From assembly GCA_964582525.1 (NCBI GenBank), contig CAZOSP010000001.1:1-64000 (forward strand): a DNA stretch of 64,000 nt, in the 5' to 3' direction. Within the stretch, counting starts at the first letter, position 1. Every line of letters starts with the position of its first letter. This document shows, piece by piece, positions 33,358-42,193 of this stretch. The stretch is from BB31 sp964582525. GTDB lineage: Bacteria; Pseudomonadota; Gammaproteobacteria; Beggiatoales; Beggiatoaceae. The notes under the pieces are model-generated. The model ran no database searches, had not been told where the DNA came from, and saw only the letters and a program-made list of their open reading frames with translations. The position numbers and the translations under genes are program-made.

Positions 33358-33427
33358 CTACATCTTGCTAGAAACTGCTCTTAAAAGCCCGTTAAATAAA
33401 AAAAAGTAGTCTCTAGCGAATATGTAG
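33358..33427. repeat. Short TIR element (70 bp) between secY and rpmJ
   Basis: CTACATCTTGCTAGAAACTG (33358-33377) mirrors the right end AGTAGTCTCTAGCGAATATG then TAG (to 33427), about 18 of 22 positions pairing. The centre is AT-rich. This is the most compact paired copy seen, in the spacer of the ribosomal cluster. Confidence 0.75.
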
Positions 33428-33431
33428 TCCA

Positions 33432-34775
33432 TTAGCGCGACATGGGATTGCGACCTTGCCCTTTCAAATTGGCTTTTTTCATTAAGCCTTCATATTGGTG
33501 GGACATTAAGTGTGCCTGTACTTGTGCCATAAAATCCATGACCACAATGACAATAATTAACAATGAAGTGCCGCCAAAATAAAAGGGGACACTCCATTGT
33601 AAATTCAAAAATTCAGGCAATAGACAAACTGCGGTAATGTAAATCGCACCAGCTAAGGTTAAACGGGACATGACATCATCAATATACTGAGCTGTTTGCG
33701 CACCGGGACGGATACCCGGAATAAATGCACCTGATTTTTTCAAATTATCGGCTGTTTCTTTCGGGTTAAAAATTAACGCCGTATAAAAGAAACAGAAAAA
33801 CACGATAGCCGCCGCATAAAAAGCGATATACAAAGGCTGACCAGGGGCTAAAGTCTGCGACAGGTCTTTTAACCAATCTAAACCTTCAGCCGAGCCAAAC
33901 CAGCCGCCTAGCGTGGCGGGAAACAAAATAATACTTGAAGCAAAAATAGGCGGAATGACACCTGCCATGTTTAACTTTAAGGGTAAATGACTGCTTTGCC
34001 CCGCATACATTTTGCGCCCTACTTGGCGTTTTGCGTAATTCACTGTAATACGCCGTTGCCCGCGCTCTACAAAAACGACAAAAGCAGTCACTAACAGAAT
34101 CAATGCAAACAAAATAATCAGGGTGAAAATGTGCATTTGCCCAGTGCGGGCTAATTCTAAAGTGCCGCCGATTGCCCCTGGTAATCCCGCCACAATACCG
34201 GCAAAAATGATTAAGGAAATGCCGTTACCAATGCCCCGCTCGGTGATTTGTTCACCTAACCACATGAGAAACATAGTACCTGTTACCAGCGTCACTGCGG
34301 CAGTTACCTTAAAACCAATTCCAGCTTCAACGACTACATTTTGGCTTTCTAAGGCGATAGAAATACCAATAGCTTGAAAGGTAGCTAAAACCAAAGTTCC
34401 GTAACGAGTGTATTGGGTGATTTTACGTCGTCCGGCTTCGCCTTCTTTTTTCAGTTGTTCTAACTGAGGAGAAACAACGGTCAGCAACTGCATAATAATC
34501 GAAGCAGAAATATAGGGCATAATCCCCAAAGCAAACACAGAAAAACGCTGTAAAGCTCCCCCTGAAAACATGTTGAACATGTCAAGGATGGTGCCTTGTT
34601 GTTCTGCGAAGAGCTGTGCTAAACGCACCGGATCAATGCCCGGAACAGGGATGAAAGTCCCAATACGAAAAACGATAATTGCACCGATAACGAACAATAA
34701 ACGCTGTTTTAGTTCTGTCAGACGACCCAGTTTACTGAGTTCTTCGCCTGCTGCTGAGAAGTTTCCAATTGCCAT
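33432..34775 (-). CDS. secY: Protein translocase subunit SecY
   Basis: 447 residues, ten membrane helices, the channel of the SecYEG translocon. Recognisable pieces: LGRLTELKQRLLFVIGAIIV, PVPGIDP, MFSGGALQRFSVFALGIMPY, TQYTRYGTLVLATFQAIGIS, and the cytoplasmic loop VERGQRRITVNYAKRQVGRK. Its ATG overlaps the rplO stop (TAATG). Normal length and position. Confidence 0.98.
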   Translation of the reverse strand: MAIGNFSAAGEELSKLGRLTELKQRLLFVIGAIIVFRIGTFIPVPGIDPVRLAQLFAEQQGTILDMFNMFSGGALQRFSVFALGIMPYISASIIMQLLTVVSPQLEQLKKEGEAGRRKITQYTRYGTLVLATFQAIGISIALESQNVVVEAGIGFKVTAAVTLVTGTMFLMWLGEQITERGIGNGISLIIFAGIVAGLPGAIGGTLELARTGQMHIFTLIILFALILLVTAFVVFVERGQRRITVNYAKRQVGRKMYAGQSSHLPLKLNMAGVIPPIFASSIILFPATLGGWFGSAEGLDWLKDLSQTLAPGQPLYIAFYAAAIVFFCFFYTALIFNPKETADNLKKSGAFIPGIRPGAQTAQYIDDVMSRLTLAGAIYITAVCLLPEFLNLQWSVPFYFGGTSLLIIVIVVMDFMAQVQAHLMSHQYEGLMKKANLKGQGRNPMSR

Positions 34776-35209
34776 TAGTCCTCAATGCTGCCACCCGCAG
34801 CTTCAATTGCCGCCCGCGCTCCAGGAGTTACGGCTAACCCTTTGAGCTTCACAGGCTTTGTGATTTTTCCCGAGAAAATAACTTTTGCACGTTGGATTTT
34901 GTGAGTAATGATTTTGGCTTTTTTCAATGCCAATAAGTCAATCACTTCTTCATTGACGACTTCCAGTTCGTGCAGACGAATTTCTGCAATATTGCTGGCT
35001 TTACGCGAAGTAAAACCAACTTTGGGTAAACGACGCTGCAAAGGCATTTGACCGCCTTCAAAGCCTAATTTATGAAAACCGCCGGAACGTGATTTTTGAC
35101 CTTTATGACCACGACCACAGGTTTTACCCAAACCTGAGCCGATACCACGCCCAACCCGTTTAGCCGTTTTTTTAGAACCGGCTGCTGGTTGTAAAGTGTT
35201 CAAACGCAT
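34775..35209 (-). CDS. rplO: 50S ribosomal protein L15
   Basis: 144 residues. Late-assembly 23S-binding protein. N-terminus MRLNTLQPAAGSKKTAKRVG with the glycine-rich GRGIGSGLGKTCGRGHKGQK and the C-terminal GGSIED. Overlaps both neighbours by one base (TAATG junctions), so tightly coupled to rpmD and secY. Confidence 0.98.
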   Translation of the reverse strand: MRLNTLQPAAGSKKTAKRVGRGIGSGLGKTCGRGHKGQKSRSGGFHKLGFEGGQMPLQRRLPKVGFTSRKASNIAEIRLHELEVVNEEVIDLLALKKAKIITHKIQRAKVIFSGKITKPVKLKGLAVTPGARAAIEAAGGSIED

Positions 35210-35391
35210 TAGATTTCTTCCACTTTTAATAGGTAGGAGACTTTGTTAATCATGCCGCGAATTGACGGCGTATCTTCAACTTCAACCGTATGGTGCATAC
35301 GACGTAAACCCAAACCTGCAACACAGGCTTTGTGGTTTTTTAAGCGCTTACAAGTGCTACGCACCAAAGTCACTTTAAGTTTCTTATCCAT
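35209..35391 (-). CDS. rpmD: 50S ribosomal protein L30
   Basis: 60 residues from MDKKLKVTLVRSTCKRLKNH, the normal L30 length. The open frame extends upstream into rpsE, and an ATG at 35397 is possible, but the family start fits 35391. Motif LGLRRMHHTVEVEDTPSIRG is typical. Between rpsE and rplO as in the E. coli spc operon. Confidence 0.95.
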   Translation of the reverse strand: MDKKLKVTLVRSTCKRLKNHKACVAGLGLRRMHHTVEVEDTPSIRGMINKVSYLLKVEEI

Positions 35392-35396
35392 AGTCA

Positions 35397-35912
35397 TTAA
35401 CCTAAAATTTCTTCTACAGTTTTGCCGCGTTTCGCAGCCACTGAGTCGGGTGAAGCCATATTCCACAAACCATTTAAGGTAGCGCGAGTTACATTGATGG
35501 GATTAGAAGAACCGATAGTTTTAGCCAAGACGTTTTTCACGCCGACCACTTCAAATACTGCCCGCATCGCTCCACCTGCAATGATACCCGTGCCTTCAGA
35601 AGCGGGCTGCATATAAACTTTAGCCGCACCATGACGCGCTGTAATGGGATAAAACAAAGTGTCCCCATCGAGATCAACTTTTTTCATGTTTTTACGCGCA
35701 GCTTCCATCGCTTTTTGGATAGCAACCGGCACTTCGCGGGCTTTGCCATAACCAAAGCCTATTTTGCCTTTGCCATCACCGACTACGGTTAAAGCACTGA
35801 AACTAAAAATACGACCACCTTTTACAACTTTAGCAACACGATTAACAGCGACTAATTTTTCAATTAAATCATCGTTGTTTTTTGTTTGTGCATCATAATT
35901 ATTATTTGCCAT
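35397..35912 (-). CDS. rpsE: 30S ribosomal protein S5
   Basis: 171 residues. Works with S4 and S12 at the decoding centre. N-terminal S5 double-stranded RNA-binding part (LIEKLVAVNRVAKVVKGGRI, FGYGKAREVPVAIQKAMEAA) and C-terminal domain (EGTGIIAGGAMRAVFEVVGV). Known spectinomycin-related loop region VVKGGRIFSF is unaltered. Confidence 0.98.
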   Translation of the reverse strand: MANNNYDAQTKNNDDLIEKLVAVNRVAKVVKGGRIFSFSALTVVGDGKGKIGFGYGKAREVPVAIQKAMEAARKNMKKVDLDGDTLFYPITARHGAAKVYMQPASEGTGIIAGGAMRAVFEVVGVKNVLAKTIGSSNPINVTRATLNGLWNMASPDSVAAKRGKTVEEILG

Positions 35913-35924
35913 GCTGGAACCACC

Positions 35925-36278
35925 TTAGAATTGCAAGCCATTTTCACGCGCCGCATCAGCTAATGCTTTAATGCAGCCATGATACTTAAAACCAGAGCGA
36001 TCAAAAGCAACATTTTCAATACCCGCGCTTTTGGCTCTTTCGGCAATACTTTTACCGACTAAAATTGCAGCTTCAATATTGCCGCCGTGCTTAATTTGTC
36101 CACGGCAATCTTTATCTAAGGTAGAAGCACTGGCTAAGACCTTTGCACCACCCGCACTAATCACTTGAGCATAAATATGTTTGGGGGTTTTATGCACGCA
36201 TAAACGCTCAATACCCAATGTTTTGATTTTTTCACGAGTACGACGTGCGCGACGCAATCTTGCTGATTTTTTATCCAT
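35925..36278 (-). CDS. rplR: 50S ribosomal protein L18
   Basis: 117 residues. 5S rRNA-binding protein of the central protuberance. Basic N-terminus KKSARLRRARRTREKIKTLG and the C-terminal FDRSGFKYHGCIKALADAAR. Follows rplF after 84 bp and precedes rpsE by 12 bp. Confidence 0.98.
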   Translation of the reverse strand: MDKKSARLRRARRTREKIKTLGIERLCVHKTPKHIYAQVISAGGAKVLASASTLDKDCRGQIKHGGNIEAAILVGKSIAERAKSAGIENVAFDRSGFKYHGCIKALADAARENGLQF

Positions 36279-36362
36279 GAGACATTAACCCTATATTCGG
36301 ATGCTTCACAAAGGCTGCTTTTAGTATTTGAACTAAAAACAGCCATTGCTCGACAACTTTAA

Positions 36363-36896
36363 TTATTTCTTCTTGGCTTCTTTGCGCACTACATGCTCGT
36401 CGCTATAACGAACACCTTTACCTTTATAAGGCTCTGGTGGACGATAACCGCGAATTTTTGCAGCCGCCTGCCCGACCATTTGCTTGTCACTACCACGCAC
36501 AATAATTTCAGTTTGGCTAGGCGTTTCGATTTGCAAACCTTCAGGAATGGGAAAATCAATGGGATGCGAGTAGCCTAGGGTTAAATTCAAACTTTTACCC
36601 TGTACTTGAGCGCGATAACCAACGCCAATCAACGTTAGTTTCTTCTCAAAACCTTGACTAACCCCCATCACCATATTGTTTACCAATGCGCGAGTAGTGC
36701 CAGACAAAGCCTTAGCATTAGCGAAGCCTTCACGTACTTCAAAAGAAATCACGTTATCTTCGATTTTCATGCCTACTGCATCATGGATACGGTGTTCTAG
36801 CACGCCTTTTGTGCCTTTCACGCTCAATTGCTGATGATCGAGTTGAACGTCAACACCTTGAGGGATTTTAATTGGATTTTTTGCAACGCGAGACAT
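36363..36896 (-). CDS. rplF: 50S ribosomal protein L6
   Basis: 177 residues, two repeated L6 domains. Sits near the GTPase-associated centre. N-terminus SRVAKNPIKIPQGVDVQLDH; second domain with VGYRAQVQGKSLNLTLGYSH and the C-terminal signature IRGYRPPEPYKGKGVRYSDE. The tail VVRKEAKKK is standard. Confidence 0.98.
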   Translation of the reverse strand: MSRVAKNPIKIPQGVDVQLDHQQLSVKGTKGVLEHRIHDAVGMKIEDNVISFEVREGFANAKALSGTTRALVNNMVMGVSQGFEKKLTLIGVGYRAQVQGKSLNLTLGYSHPIDFPIPEGLQIETPSQTEIIVRGSDKQMVGQAAAKIRGYRPPEPYKGKGVRYSDEHVVRKEAKKK

Positions 36897-36904
36897 GATT
36901 CCCC

Positions 36905-37297
36905 CTAAAATACATAGCAGAGAACTTCGCCGCCATGTCCTACGTTACGCGCAGCACGGTCAGTCATAAGTCCTTTGGAAGTGGAAATGATCGCAATACC
37001 CAAACCCCCTCTCACTTTAGGGAGTTCATCTTTAGGCTTATAAATGCGCAAACCGGGACGGCTTACACGTTTCAGCATTTCGATGACGGGCTTGCCTTGA
37101 TGGTATTTCAAATCAATGTGCAGTTCTGGTTTGTCGTTATCAGACACAGCAAAACTTGAAATATAACCTTCTTCCAACAAAACGGAGGCAATTGCTTTTT
37201 TAGTTTTTGAAGCAGGCATTTTAACGCTAACTTTGTTAGCCGCCTGAGCATTACGAACACGGGTGAGCATATCCGCAACAGGATCAGTCATACTCAT
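36905..37297 (-). CDS. rpsH: 30S ribosomal protein S8
   Basis: 130 residues. Primary 16S-binding protein and, in E. coli, the spc-operon repressor. N-terminus MSMTDPVADMLTRVRNAQAA; the first ATG is favoured because GGAG is 8 bases away. C-terminal signature ISTSKGLMTDRAARNVGHGG and EVLCYVF. Gap of 143 bp to rpsN is wider than usual but shows nothing recognisable. Confidence 0.98.
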   Translation of the reverse strand: MSMTDPVADMLTRVRNAQAANKVSVKMPASKTKKAIASVLLEEGYISSFAVSDNDKPELHIDLKYHQGKPVIEMLKRVSRPGLRIYKPKDELPKVRGGLGIAIISTSKGLMTDRAARNVGHGGEVLCYVF

Positions 37298-37440
37298 GAA
37301 TTAATCTCCAGACTTAAGAAAGATTTAATGAACATTAAATTTTCTCAGTATCTAAAATAAAATGATAAGTTTATTTTTACTCAGGACATCATGCCCTAGT
37401 CTATATAAATAACACCTTTCCAGAGCACCAAAAGGTATCG

Positions 37441-37746
37441 CTACCAACTTGCTTTACGCAGACCCGGAACAAACCCAGACATGGTATATTCACGCAATTT
37501 ATTACGCGCTAAACCAAACTTACGATAATAACCATGCGGACGACCTGTGATACGGCAGCGATTTTGCCGACGTACTGGGGAAGCATCACGCGGTAATTTC
37601 TGCAACTTAATACGAGCCGCGTCACGCTCTTCTTCGTTCAAGGTCATATCAATAGCGGCTTTTTTCAATTCCGCACGTTTTGCTGCATATTTAGCAACCA
37701 TTTTTGCGCGTTTGAGTTCACGATTGATCATGGATTTTTTAGCCAT
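37441..37746 (-). CDS. rpsN: 30S ribosomal protein S14 (zinc-free form)
   Basis: 101 residues, the long form without the zinc-binding cysteine cluster. N-terminus AKKSMINRELKRAKMVAKYA; C-terminal CRITGRPHGYYRKFGLARNK and LREYTMSGFVPGLRKASW. Head protein close to S3 and S10. 13 bp after rplE. Confidence 0.98.
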   Translation of the reverse strand: MAKKSMINRELKRAKMVAKYAAKRAELKKAAIDMTLNEEERDAARIKLQKLPRDASPVRRQNRCRITGRPHGYYRKFGLARNKLREYTMSGFVPGLRKASW

Positions 37747-37759
37747 AAGAACCTGCTCT

Positions 37760-38299
37760 TTATTTTAAGGGAAAACTAAAACCATCTAATAAAGCGCGAC
37801 CTTCTTCGTCAGTACGCGCACTGGTAGTAATGGTAATATCCATACCACGTAAAGCATCAATTTTATCGTAATCAATTTCAGGGAAAATGATTTGCTCTTT
37901 TACGCCTAGACTGTAATTACCACGACCATCAAAAGCTTTAGCTGAAAAACCACGAAAATCACGAATACGAGGAATCGCAATACTAATCAAGCGATCTAAA
38001 AATTCGTACATACGATCACGGCGCAAGGTGACTTTACAACCGATAGGCCAACCTTCACGAATTTTAAAGCCCGCTACAGATTTACGCGCTAAACAAACGA
38101 CCGGCTTTTGTCCTGCAATAGCTTCTATGTCACCCATTGCACGCTCAACCACTTTTTTATCGCCAACTGCTTCGCCTAAACCCATATTTAAGGTTACTTT
38201 AGTAATTTTAGGCACTTGCATAATGCTTTTGTACTCAAACTTAGACATCAGTTGAGGTACAACTTTAATTTTATACTGTTCTTCTAAACGAGTAGCCAT
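37760..38299 (-). CDS. rplE: 50S ribosomal protein L5
   Basis: 179 residues. Binds 5S rRNA and forms the bridge to S13. Signatures: MQVPKITKVTLNMGLGEAVG, AGFKIREGWPIGCKVTLRRD, RDFRGFSAKAFDGRGNYSLG and C-terminal DITITTSARTDEEGRALLDG. Two bases after the rplX stop. Confidence 0.98.
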   Translation of the reverse strand: MATRLEEQYKIKVVPQLMSKFEYKSIMQVPKITKVTLNMGLGEAVGDKKVVERAMGDIEAIAGQKPVVCLARKSVAGFKIREGWPIGCKVTLRRDRMYEFLDRLISIAIPRIRDFRGFSAKAFDGRGNYSLGVKEQIIFPEIDYDKIDALRGMDITITTSARTDEEGRALLDGFSFPLK

Positions 38300-38301
38300 G
38301 A

Positions 38302-38619
38302 TTACACATCCACAACTTCATTGTTTGACTTGAAGTAACGTACTTTTTTACCATCTTCAAGTGTTTTAAAACCCACACGATCTGCTTTGCCTGTTTCGGG
38401 GTTAAACAGAGCGACATTAGAAATATGTAAAGGCATTTCTTTAGACACAATGCTGCCAGGTTGGTTTTTCATTGGATTAGCTTTAGTGTGGTGTTTAGCT
38501 AAATTAATATTTTCTACTACCACACGATCATCTTTTAGAACCCGCGCTACGCGACCTTGTTTACCTTTATCTTTGCCTGCAATGACCATTACGTCATCGC
38601 CCGTTTTAATTCTACGCAT
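38302..38619 (-). CDS. rplX: 50S ribosomal protein L24
   Basis: 105 residues with an N-terminal KOW motif (GDDVMVIAGKDKGKQGRVAR). Assembly initiator at the exit-tunnel rim. Then VENINLAKHHTKANPMKNQP and ISNVALFNPETGKADRVGFK. 27 bp after rplN. Confidence 0.97.
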   Translation of the reverse strand: MRRIKTGDDVMVIAGKDKGKQGRVARVLKDDRVVVENINLAKHHTKANPMKNQPGSIVSKEMPLHISNVALFNPETGKADRVGFKTLEDGKKVRYFKSNNEVVDV

Positions 38620-38646
38620 GACAACCTCTTACGATAAAATCCTGAA

Positions 38647-39015
38647 TTACAGAACCTCTGGAGCCAGTGAAATAATTTTCATAAAACGCTCACTCCGTAG
38701 TTCGCGTGTCACTGGACCAAAAATACGAGTACCAATCGGTTGTAATTGATTGTTGAGCAATACGGCGGCATTACCATCAAAACGAATTGAGGAGCCATCA
38801 GAGCGACGCACACCTTTACGGGTTCTAACAATGACAGCATTATACACGTCACCTTTTTTTACTTTACCGCGTGCTATCGCCTCTTTTACAGTGACTTTAA
38901 TAATATCACCAATACCCGCATAACGACGGTGAGAACCCCCTAACACCTTGATACACATTAAACGTCTTGCACCACTGTTATCGGCGGCATCCAGCATAGA
39001 CTGCATTTGAATCAT
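38647..39015 (-). CDS. rplN: 50S ribosomal protein L14
   Basis: 122 residues, the most conserved protein of the spc group. MIQMQSMLDAADNSGARRLM and CIKVLGGSHRRYAGIGDIIK are signature stretches; C-terminus RELRSERFMKIISLAPEVL. It contacts 16S rRNA in an intersubunit bridge. First gene of the spc block. There is no obvious promoter in the 27-bp gap to rpsQ, so S10 and spc are probably one transcript here. Confidence 0.98.
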   Translation of the reverse strand: MIQMQSMLDAADNSGARRLMCIKVLGGSHRRYAGIGDIIKVTVKEAIARGKVKKGDVYNAVIVRTRKGVRRSDGSSIRFDGNAAVLLNNQLQPIGTRIFGPVTRELRSERFMKIISLAPEVL

Positions 39016-39042
39016 GATTTACTCCAATAACAAAGTCGGCAG

Positions 39043-39312
39043 TTATTTTGCACGTTCTAAAATCTTATGCAAACGCCAAGATTTTGTTTTAGAAATAGGG
39101 CGGCATTGCTCAATCGCTACGGTGTCGCCTTCTTGACAAGTATTTTCTTCATCATGCGCATGTAACTTAGTTGAACGCTTAATGAATTTACCATACAAAG
39201 GATGTTTTACACGACGTTCAATTAATACCGTAATGCTTTTGTCCATTTTATTGCTGGTAACGCGACCAGTTAAAGTACGGGTAGCAGTAGTTGTTTGTTG
39301 TTCTTCACTCAT
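39043..39312 (-). CDS. rpsQ: 30S ribosomal protein S17
   Basis: 89 residues, OB fold. GRVTSNKMDKSITVLIERRV and the C-terminal GDTVAIEQCRPISKTKSWRL are diagnostic. The start overlaps the rpmC stop by 4 bp (ATGA). Confidence 0.98.
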   Translation of the reverse strand: MSEEQQTTTATRTLTGRVTSNKMDKSITVLIERRVKHPLYGKFIKRSTKLHAHDEENTCQEGDTVAIEQCRPISKTKSWRLHKILERAK

Positions 39313-39503
39313 GCGAGGCTACCTTTCTCGGTCAAAATTGTTTTCACGCGGGCGATGTTGCGTCTAACCACTTTTAATTGATGATGACGATTGAGTTGAT
39401 CTACACCGTTTTGCATTCGCAAGGTAAATTGTTCACGTAATAAACTGAGCAATTCTTGCTTTAATTCATCACTATTTTTTTCTCTTAGTTTACTGGCTTT
39501 CAT
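39309..39503 (-). CDS. rpmC: 50S ribosomal protein L29
   Basis: 64 residues, two-helix protein at the tunnel exit where signal recognition particle and trigger factor dock. MKASKLREKNSDELKQELLS and LNRHHQLKVVRRNIARVKTI. Overlaps rpsQ and follows rplP by one base. Confidence 0.98.
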   Translation of the reverse strand: MKASKLREKNSDELKQELLSLLREQFTLRMQNGVDQLNRHHQLKVVRRNIARVKTILTEKGSLA

Positions 39504-39504
39504 G

Positions 39505-39918
39505 TTAAATCACCGTCCGCGTTACGAAGGTGGTTTGCACCGGCATTTTGGCAGCCGCCAGACGAAAGGCTTCACGCGCTATTTCTTCTGATACACCTTC
39601 AATTTCATACAAAACACGACCAGGTTGAATCTGTGCTACCCAATATTCAACATTTCCTTTACCCTTACCCATCCGCACTTCTAAAGGTTTTTTACTAATG
39701 GGTTTATCGGGAAAAATACGAATCCAGATTTTACCGCCGCGTTTCACATAGCGGTTAATGGCACGACGACCCGCTTCGATTTGGCGCGCAGTGATACGAC
39801 CGCGCGTTGTCGCTTTTATAGCAAACTCACCAAAACTGACGCTGCTGCCGCGTTGAGCGAGACCTCGATTACGTCCTTTATGCTGCTTTCTAAATTTTGT
39901 ACGTTTAGGCTGTAACAT
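39505..39918 (-). CDS. rplP: 50S ribosomal protein L16
   Basis: 137 residues. Contacts the A-site tRNA near the peptidyl-transferase centre. MLQPKRTKFRKQHKGRNRGL, FGEFAIKATTRGRITARQIE and RIFPDKPISKKPLEVRMGKG. The arginine in the RMGKG loop is the residue hydroxylated in E. coli. Two bases after rpsC. Confidence 0.98.
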   Translation of the reverse strand: MLQPKRTKFRKQHKGRNRGLAQRGSSVSFGEFAIKATTRGRITARQIEAGRRAINRYVKRGGKIWIRIFPDKPISKKPLEVRMGKGKGNVEYWVAQIQPGRVLYEIEGVSEEIAREAFRLAAAKMPVQTTFVTRTVI

Positions 39919-39920
39919 GA

Positions 39921-40610
39921 TTATTGTCCTTTTTCAGGCTTAGACGGCTTTTCTTTATCTTTAGCAATTTCTTGCTCAGGATTGCCGATAATTTCACCTT
40001 TGAAAATCCATACTTTGACACCGATGATGCCATAAGTTGTATTCGCTTCAGCAAAACCGTAATCAATATCAGCACGCAAGGTATGCAAAGGCACACGCCC
40101 TTCACGATACCACTCGGTTCGTGCAATCTCAGCCCCATTCAAACGCCCTGCTACATTAATACGCACACCTTGCGCACCTAAACGCATAGCATTGCTCACA
40201 GCGCGTTTCATAGCGCGACGGAACATGATGCGTTTTTCTAGCTGTTGCGCAACGCTTTCAGCAACTAAACGCGCATCTACTTCAGGTTTACGAATTTCTT
40301 CGACACTGATATGCACCGGAATCCCCATCATTTTGGACACTTCTTTGCGCAATTTATCAATGTCTTCGCCTTTTTTACCAATCACAATGCCCGGACGAGC
40401 GGTGTGAATGATAATGCGCGCATTACGCGCAGGACGCTCAATACGAATTTCGCTCACCGAAGCCTGAGCTAATTTTTTGCGAATATATTCACGGATTTTA
40501 ATGTCGGTATTTAAGAAGTTAGCGTAATCTTTGCTGCTTGCATACCATTTTGAAGACCAATCTTTAACGATCCCCAAACGCATACCGACTGGATTTACTT
40601 TTTGTCCCAT
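39921..40610 (-). CDS. rpsC: 30S ribosomal protein S3
   Basis: 229 residues with an N-terminal KH type 2 domain (GIVIGKKGEDIDKLRKEVSK) and the C-terminal S3 domain (GAQGVRINVAGRLNGAEIAR, VPLHTLRADIDYGFAEANTT). It forms part of the mRNA entry channel and has helicase activity with S4 and S5. The tail KDKEKPSKPEKGQ is short and charged. Confidence 0.98.
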   Translation of the reverse strand: MGQKVNPVGMRLGIVKDWSSKWYASSKDYANFLNTDIKIREYIRKKLAQASVSEIRIERPARNARIIIHTARPGIVIGKKGEDIDKLRKEVSKMMGIPVHISVEEIRKPEVDARLVAESVAQQLEKRIMFRRAMKRAVSNAMRLGAQGVRINVAGRLNGAEIARTEWYREGRVPLHTLRADIDYGFAEANTTYGIIGVKVWIFKGEIIGNPEQEIAKDKEKPSKPEKGQ

Positions 40611-40629
40611 AACCTAAACTCTTTTTACT

Positions 40630-40962
40630 TTAGCTATCCGCCACTGTCACAGTGATATGGCTGGTACGTTTTAAGATGCGCGAACCACGCCCTTTAGCAC
40701 GCGCTCGCATACGTTTCATAGTGGGCCCTTCGTTGACGAAAATGTACGCAACTTTTAATTCGTCAATATCTGCGCCTTTGTTGTTTTCAGCGTTTGCAAT
40801 GGCTGAATTCAAGACTTTTTTCACCATTGGCGCGGCTTTTTTAGTGCTAAACGCCAGCGTGTTTAAAGCATCTTCCACCCTTAAACCACGAATCTGGTCA
40901 GCCACTAAACGGCATTTTTGCGGTGAAATATGTGCATATTTATGAGTTGCAGAAACTTCCAC
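40630..40962 (-). CDS. rplV: 50S ribosomal protein L22
   Basis: 110 residues. Its long hairpin lines the exit tunnel and is a macrolide-resistance site. SPQKCRLVADQIRGLRVEDA, AIANAENNKGADIDELKVAY and the loop GPTMKRMRARAKGRGSRILK are intact. 11 bp after rpsS. Confidence 0.98.
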   Translation of the reverse strand: MEVSATHKYAHISPQKCRLVADQIRGLRVEDALNTLAFSTKKAAPMVKKVLNSAIANAENNKGADIDELKVAYIFVNEGPTMKRMRARAKGRGSRILKRTSHITVTVADS

Positions 40963-40973
40963 GACTGTATCCT

Positions 40974-41249
40974 CTAGCGTTTAGATTTTTTATCTGCCGC
41001 ATGACCACGATAAGTGCGCGTCAAGGCAAATTCACCTAATTTATGTCCAACCATGTTTTCTGTAACATAGACAGGCACATGTTGACGGCCATTATGCACA
41101 GCAATAGTTAAACCCAGCATGTTCGGCAGAATCATAGAACGACGCGACCAAGTTTTAATCGGTTTCTTACTTTTGCTGGCAAGTGCCGCATCAACTTTCT
41201 TAAGCAAATGTAAATCTGCAAAAGGTCCTTTCTTAATTGAACGTGGCAT
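40974..41249 (-). CDS. rpsS: 30S ribosomal protein S19
   Basis: 91 residues. Head protein forming a complex with S13. MPRSIKKGPFADLHLLKKVD, SRRSMILPNMLGLTIAVHNG and GHKLGEFALTRTYRGHAADK. It follows rplB after 107 bp, a larger gap than usual, with a small inverted repeat (GACAGTT/AACTGTC) but no clear signal. Confidence 0.98.
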   Translation of the reverse strand: MPRSIKKGPFADLHLLKKVDAALASKSKKPIKTWSRRSMILPNMLGLTIAVHNGRQHVPVYVTENMVGHKLGEFALTRTYRGHAADKKSKR

Positions 41250-41356
41250 AGCTTATCCTTAAAAACATTTGACTTGATAGAGAGGACAGTTTTTACTCAG
41301 CAAGCAACTGTCATCTACCCTATTTTTTATCTCATCAGCATTGATATGACATCAGC

Positions 41357-42181
41357 TTATTTACGACGGCGGCGTACAATCATTTTATCAGTACGTTTAT
41401 TGCTACGGGTTTTTGCCCCTTTAGTCGGGAAGCCCCAAGGCGAGACCGGATGACGGCCACCTGAAGTACGCCCTTCACCACCCCCATGTGGATGGTCAAC
41501 TGGATTCATTGCAACTCCGCGAACAGTTGGACGAATACCACGCCAACGAGTTGCCCCCGCCTTACCTAATGAACGCAAATTATGTTCGCTGTTACTCGCT
41601 TCGCCGATGGTTGCACGGCATTCGGATAACACTTTACGCATTTCACCTGAACGCAAACGCAAAGAGGCATAACGTCCTTCACGCGCCACTAATTGCACCG
41701 CAGCACCCGCGCTACGCGCCATTTGCGCGCCTTTACCGGGCTTTAATTCTATGCAGTGTATAGTAGAACCCACAGGAATGTTGCGCAAAGGCAAGCAGCT
41801 ACCGGTTTTAATCGGCGCATCTTCACCCGACATAATCGTATCACCGGGGCTAATGCCTTTAGGTGCGATAATGTAACGACGCTCGCCGTCCGCATACAAA
41901 ACTAAGGCAATGTGTGCAGTACGATTAGGATCGTATTCAAGACGCTCTACCTTGGCTGGGATGCCATCTTTATCATTACGCTTAAAATCAATAATGCGGT
42001 AATGTTGTTTATGACCACCACCGCGATGGCGTATAGTGATACGTCCGGTATTATTACGCCCCCCTGATTTACTTTTGCTTTCTAACAAGGGCGCGTGAGG
42101 TGCGCCTTTGTGCAAATCAGCAGTGACTTTTACAACAAAGCGCCGCCCTGCTGAAGTTGGTTTCGTTTTTACTACTGGCAT
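41357..42181 (-). CDS. rplB: 50S ribosomal protein L2
   Basis: 274 residues, the largest and most conserved 23S-binding protein, needed for subunit joining and peptidyl-transferase function. RITIRHRGGGHKQHYRIIDF, VERLEYDPNRTAHIALVLYA, and the C-terminal MNPVDHPHGGGEGRTSGGRH carry the key histidine region. 12 bp after rplW. Confidence 0.98.
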   Translation of the reverse strand: MPVVKTKPTSAGRRFVVKVTADLHKGAPHAPLLESKSKSGGRNNTGRITIRHRGGGHKQHYRIIDFKRNDKDGIPAKVERLEYDPNRTAHIALVLYADGERRYIIAPKGISPGDTIMSGEDAPIKTGSCLPLRNIPVGSTIHCIELKPGKGAQMARSAGAAVQLVAREGRYASLRLRSGEMRKVLSECRATIGEASNSEHNLRSLGKAGATRWRGIRPTVRGVAMNPVDHPHGGGEGRTSGGRHPVSPWGFPTKGAKTRSNKRTDKMIVRRRRK

Positions 42182-42193
42182 TTCTTCAACCCC

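Noticed and set aside
41275..41310. GACAGTT/AACTGTC inverted repeat between rplB and rpsS
   Set aside because: Only 7-bp arms and no match to the dispersed families; could be chance.
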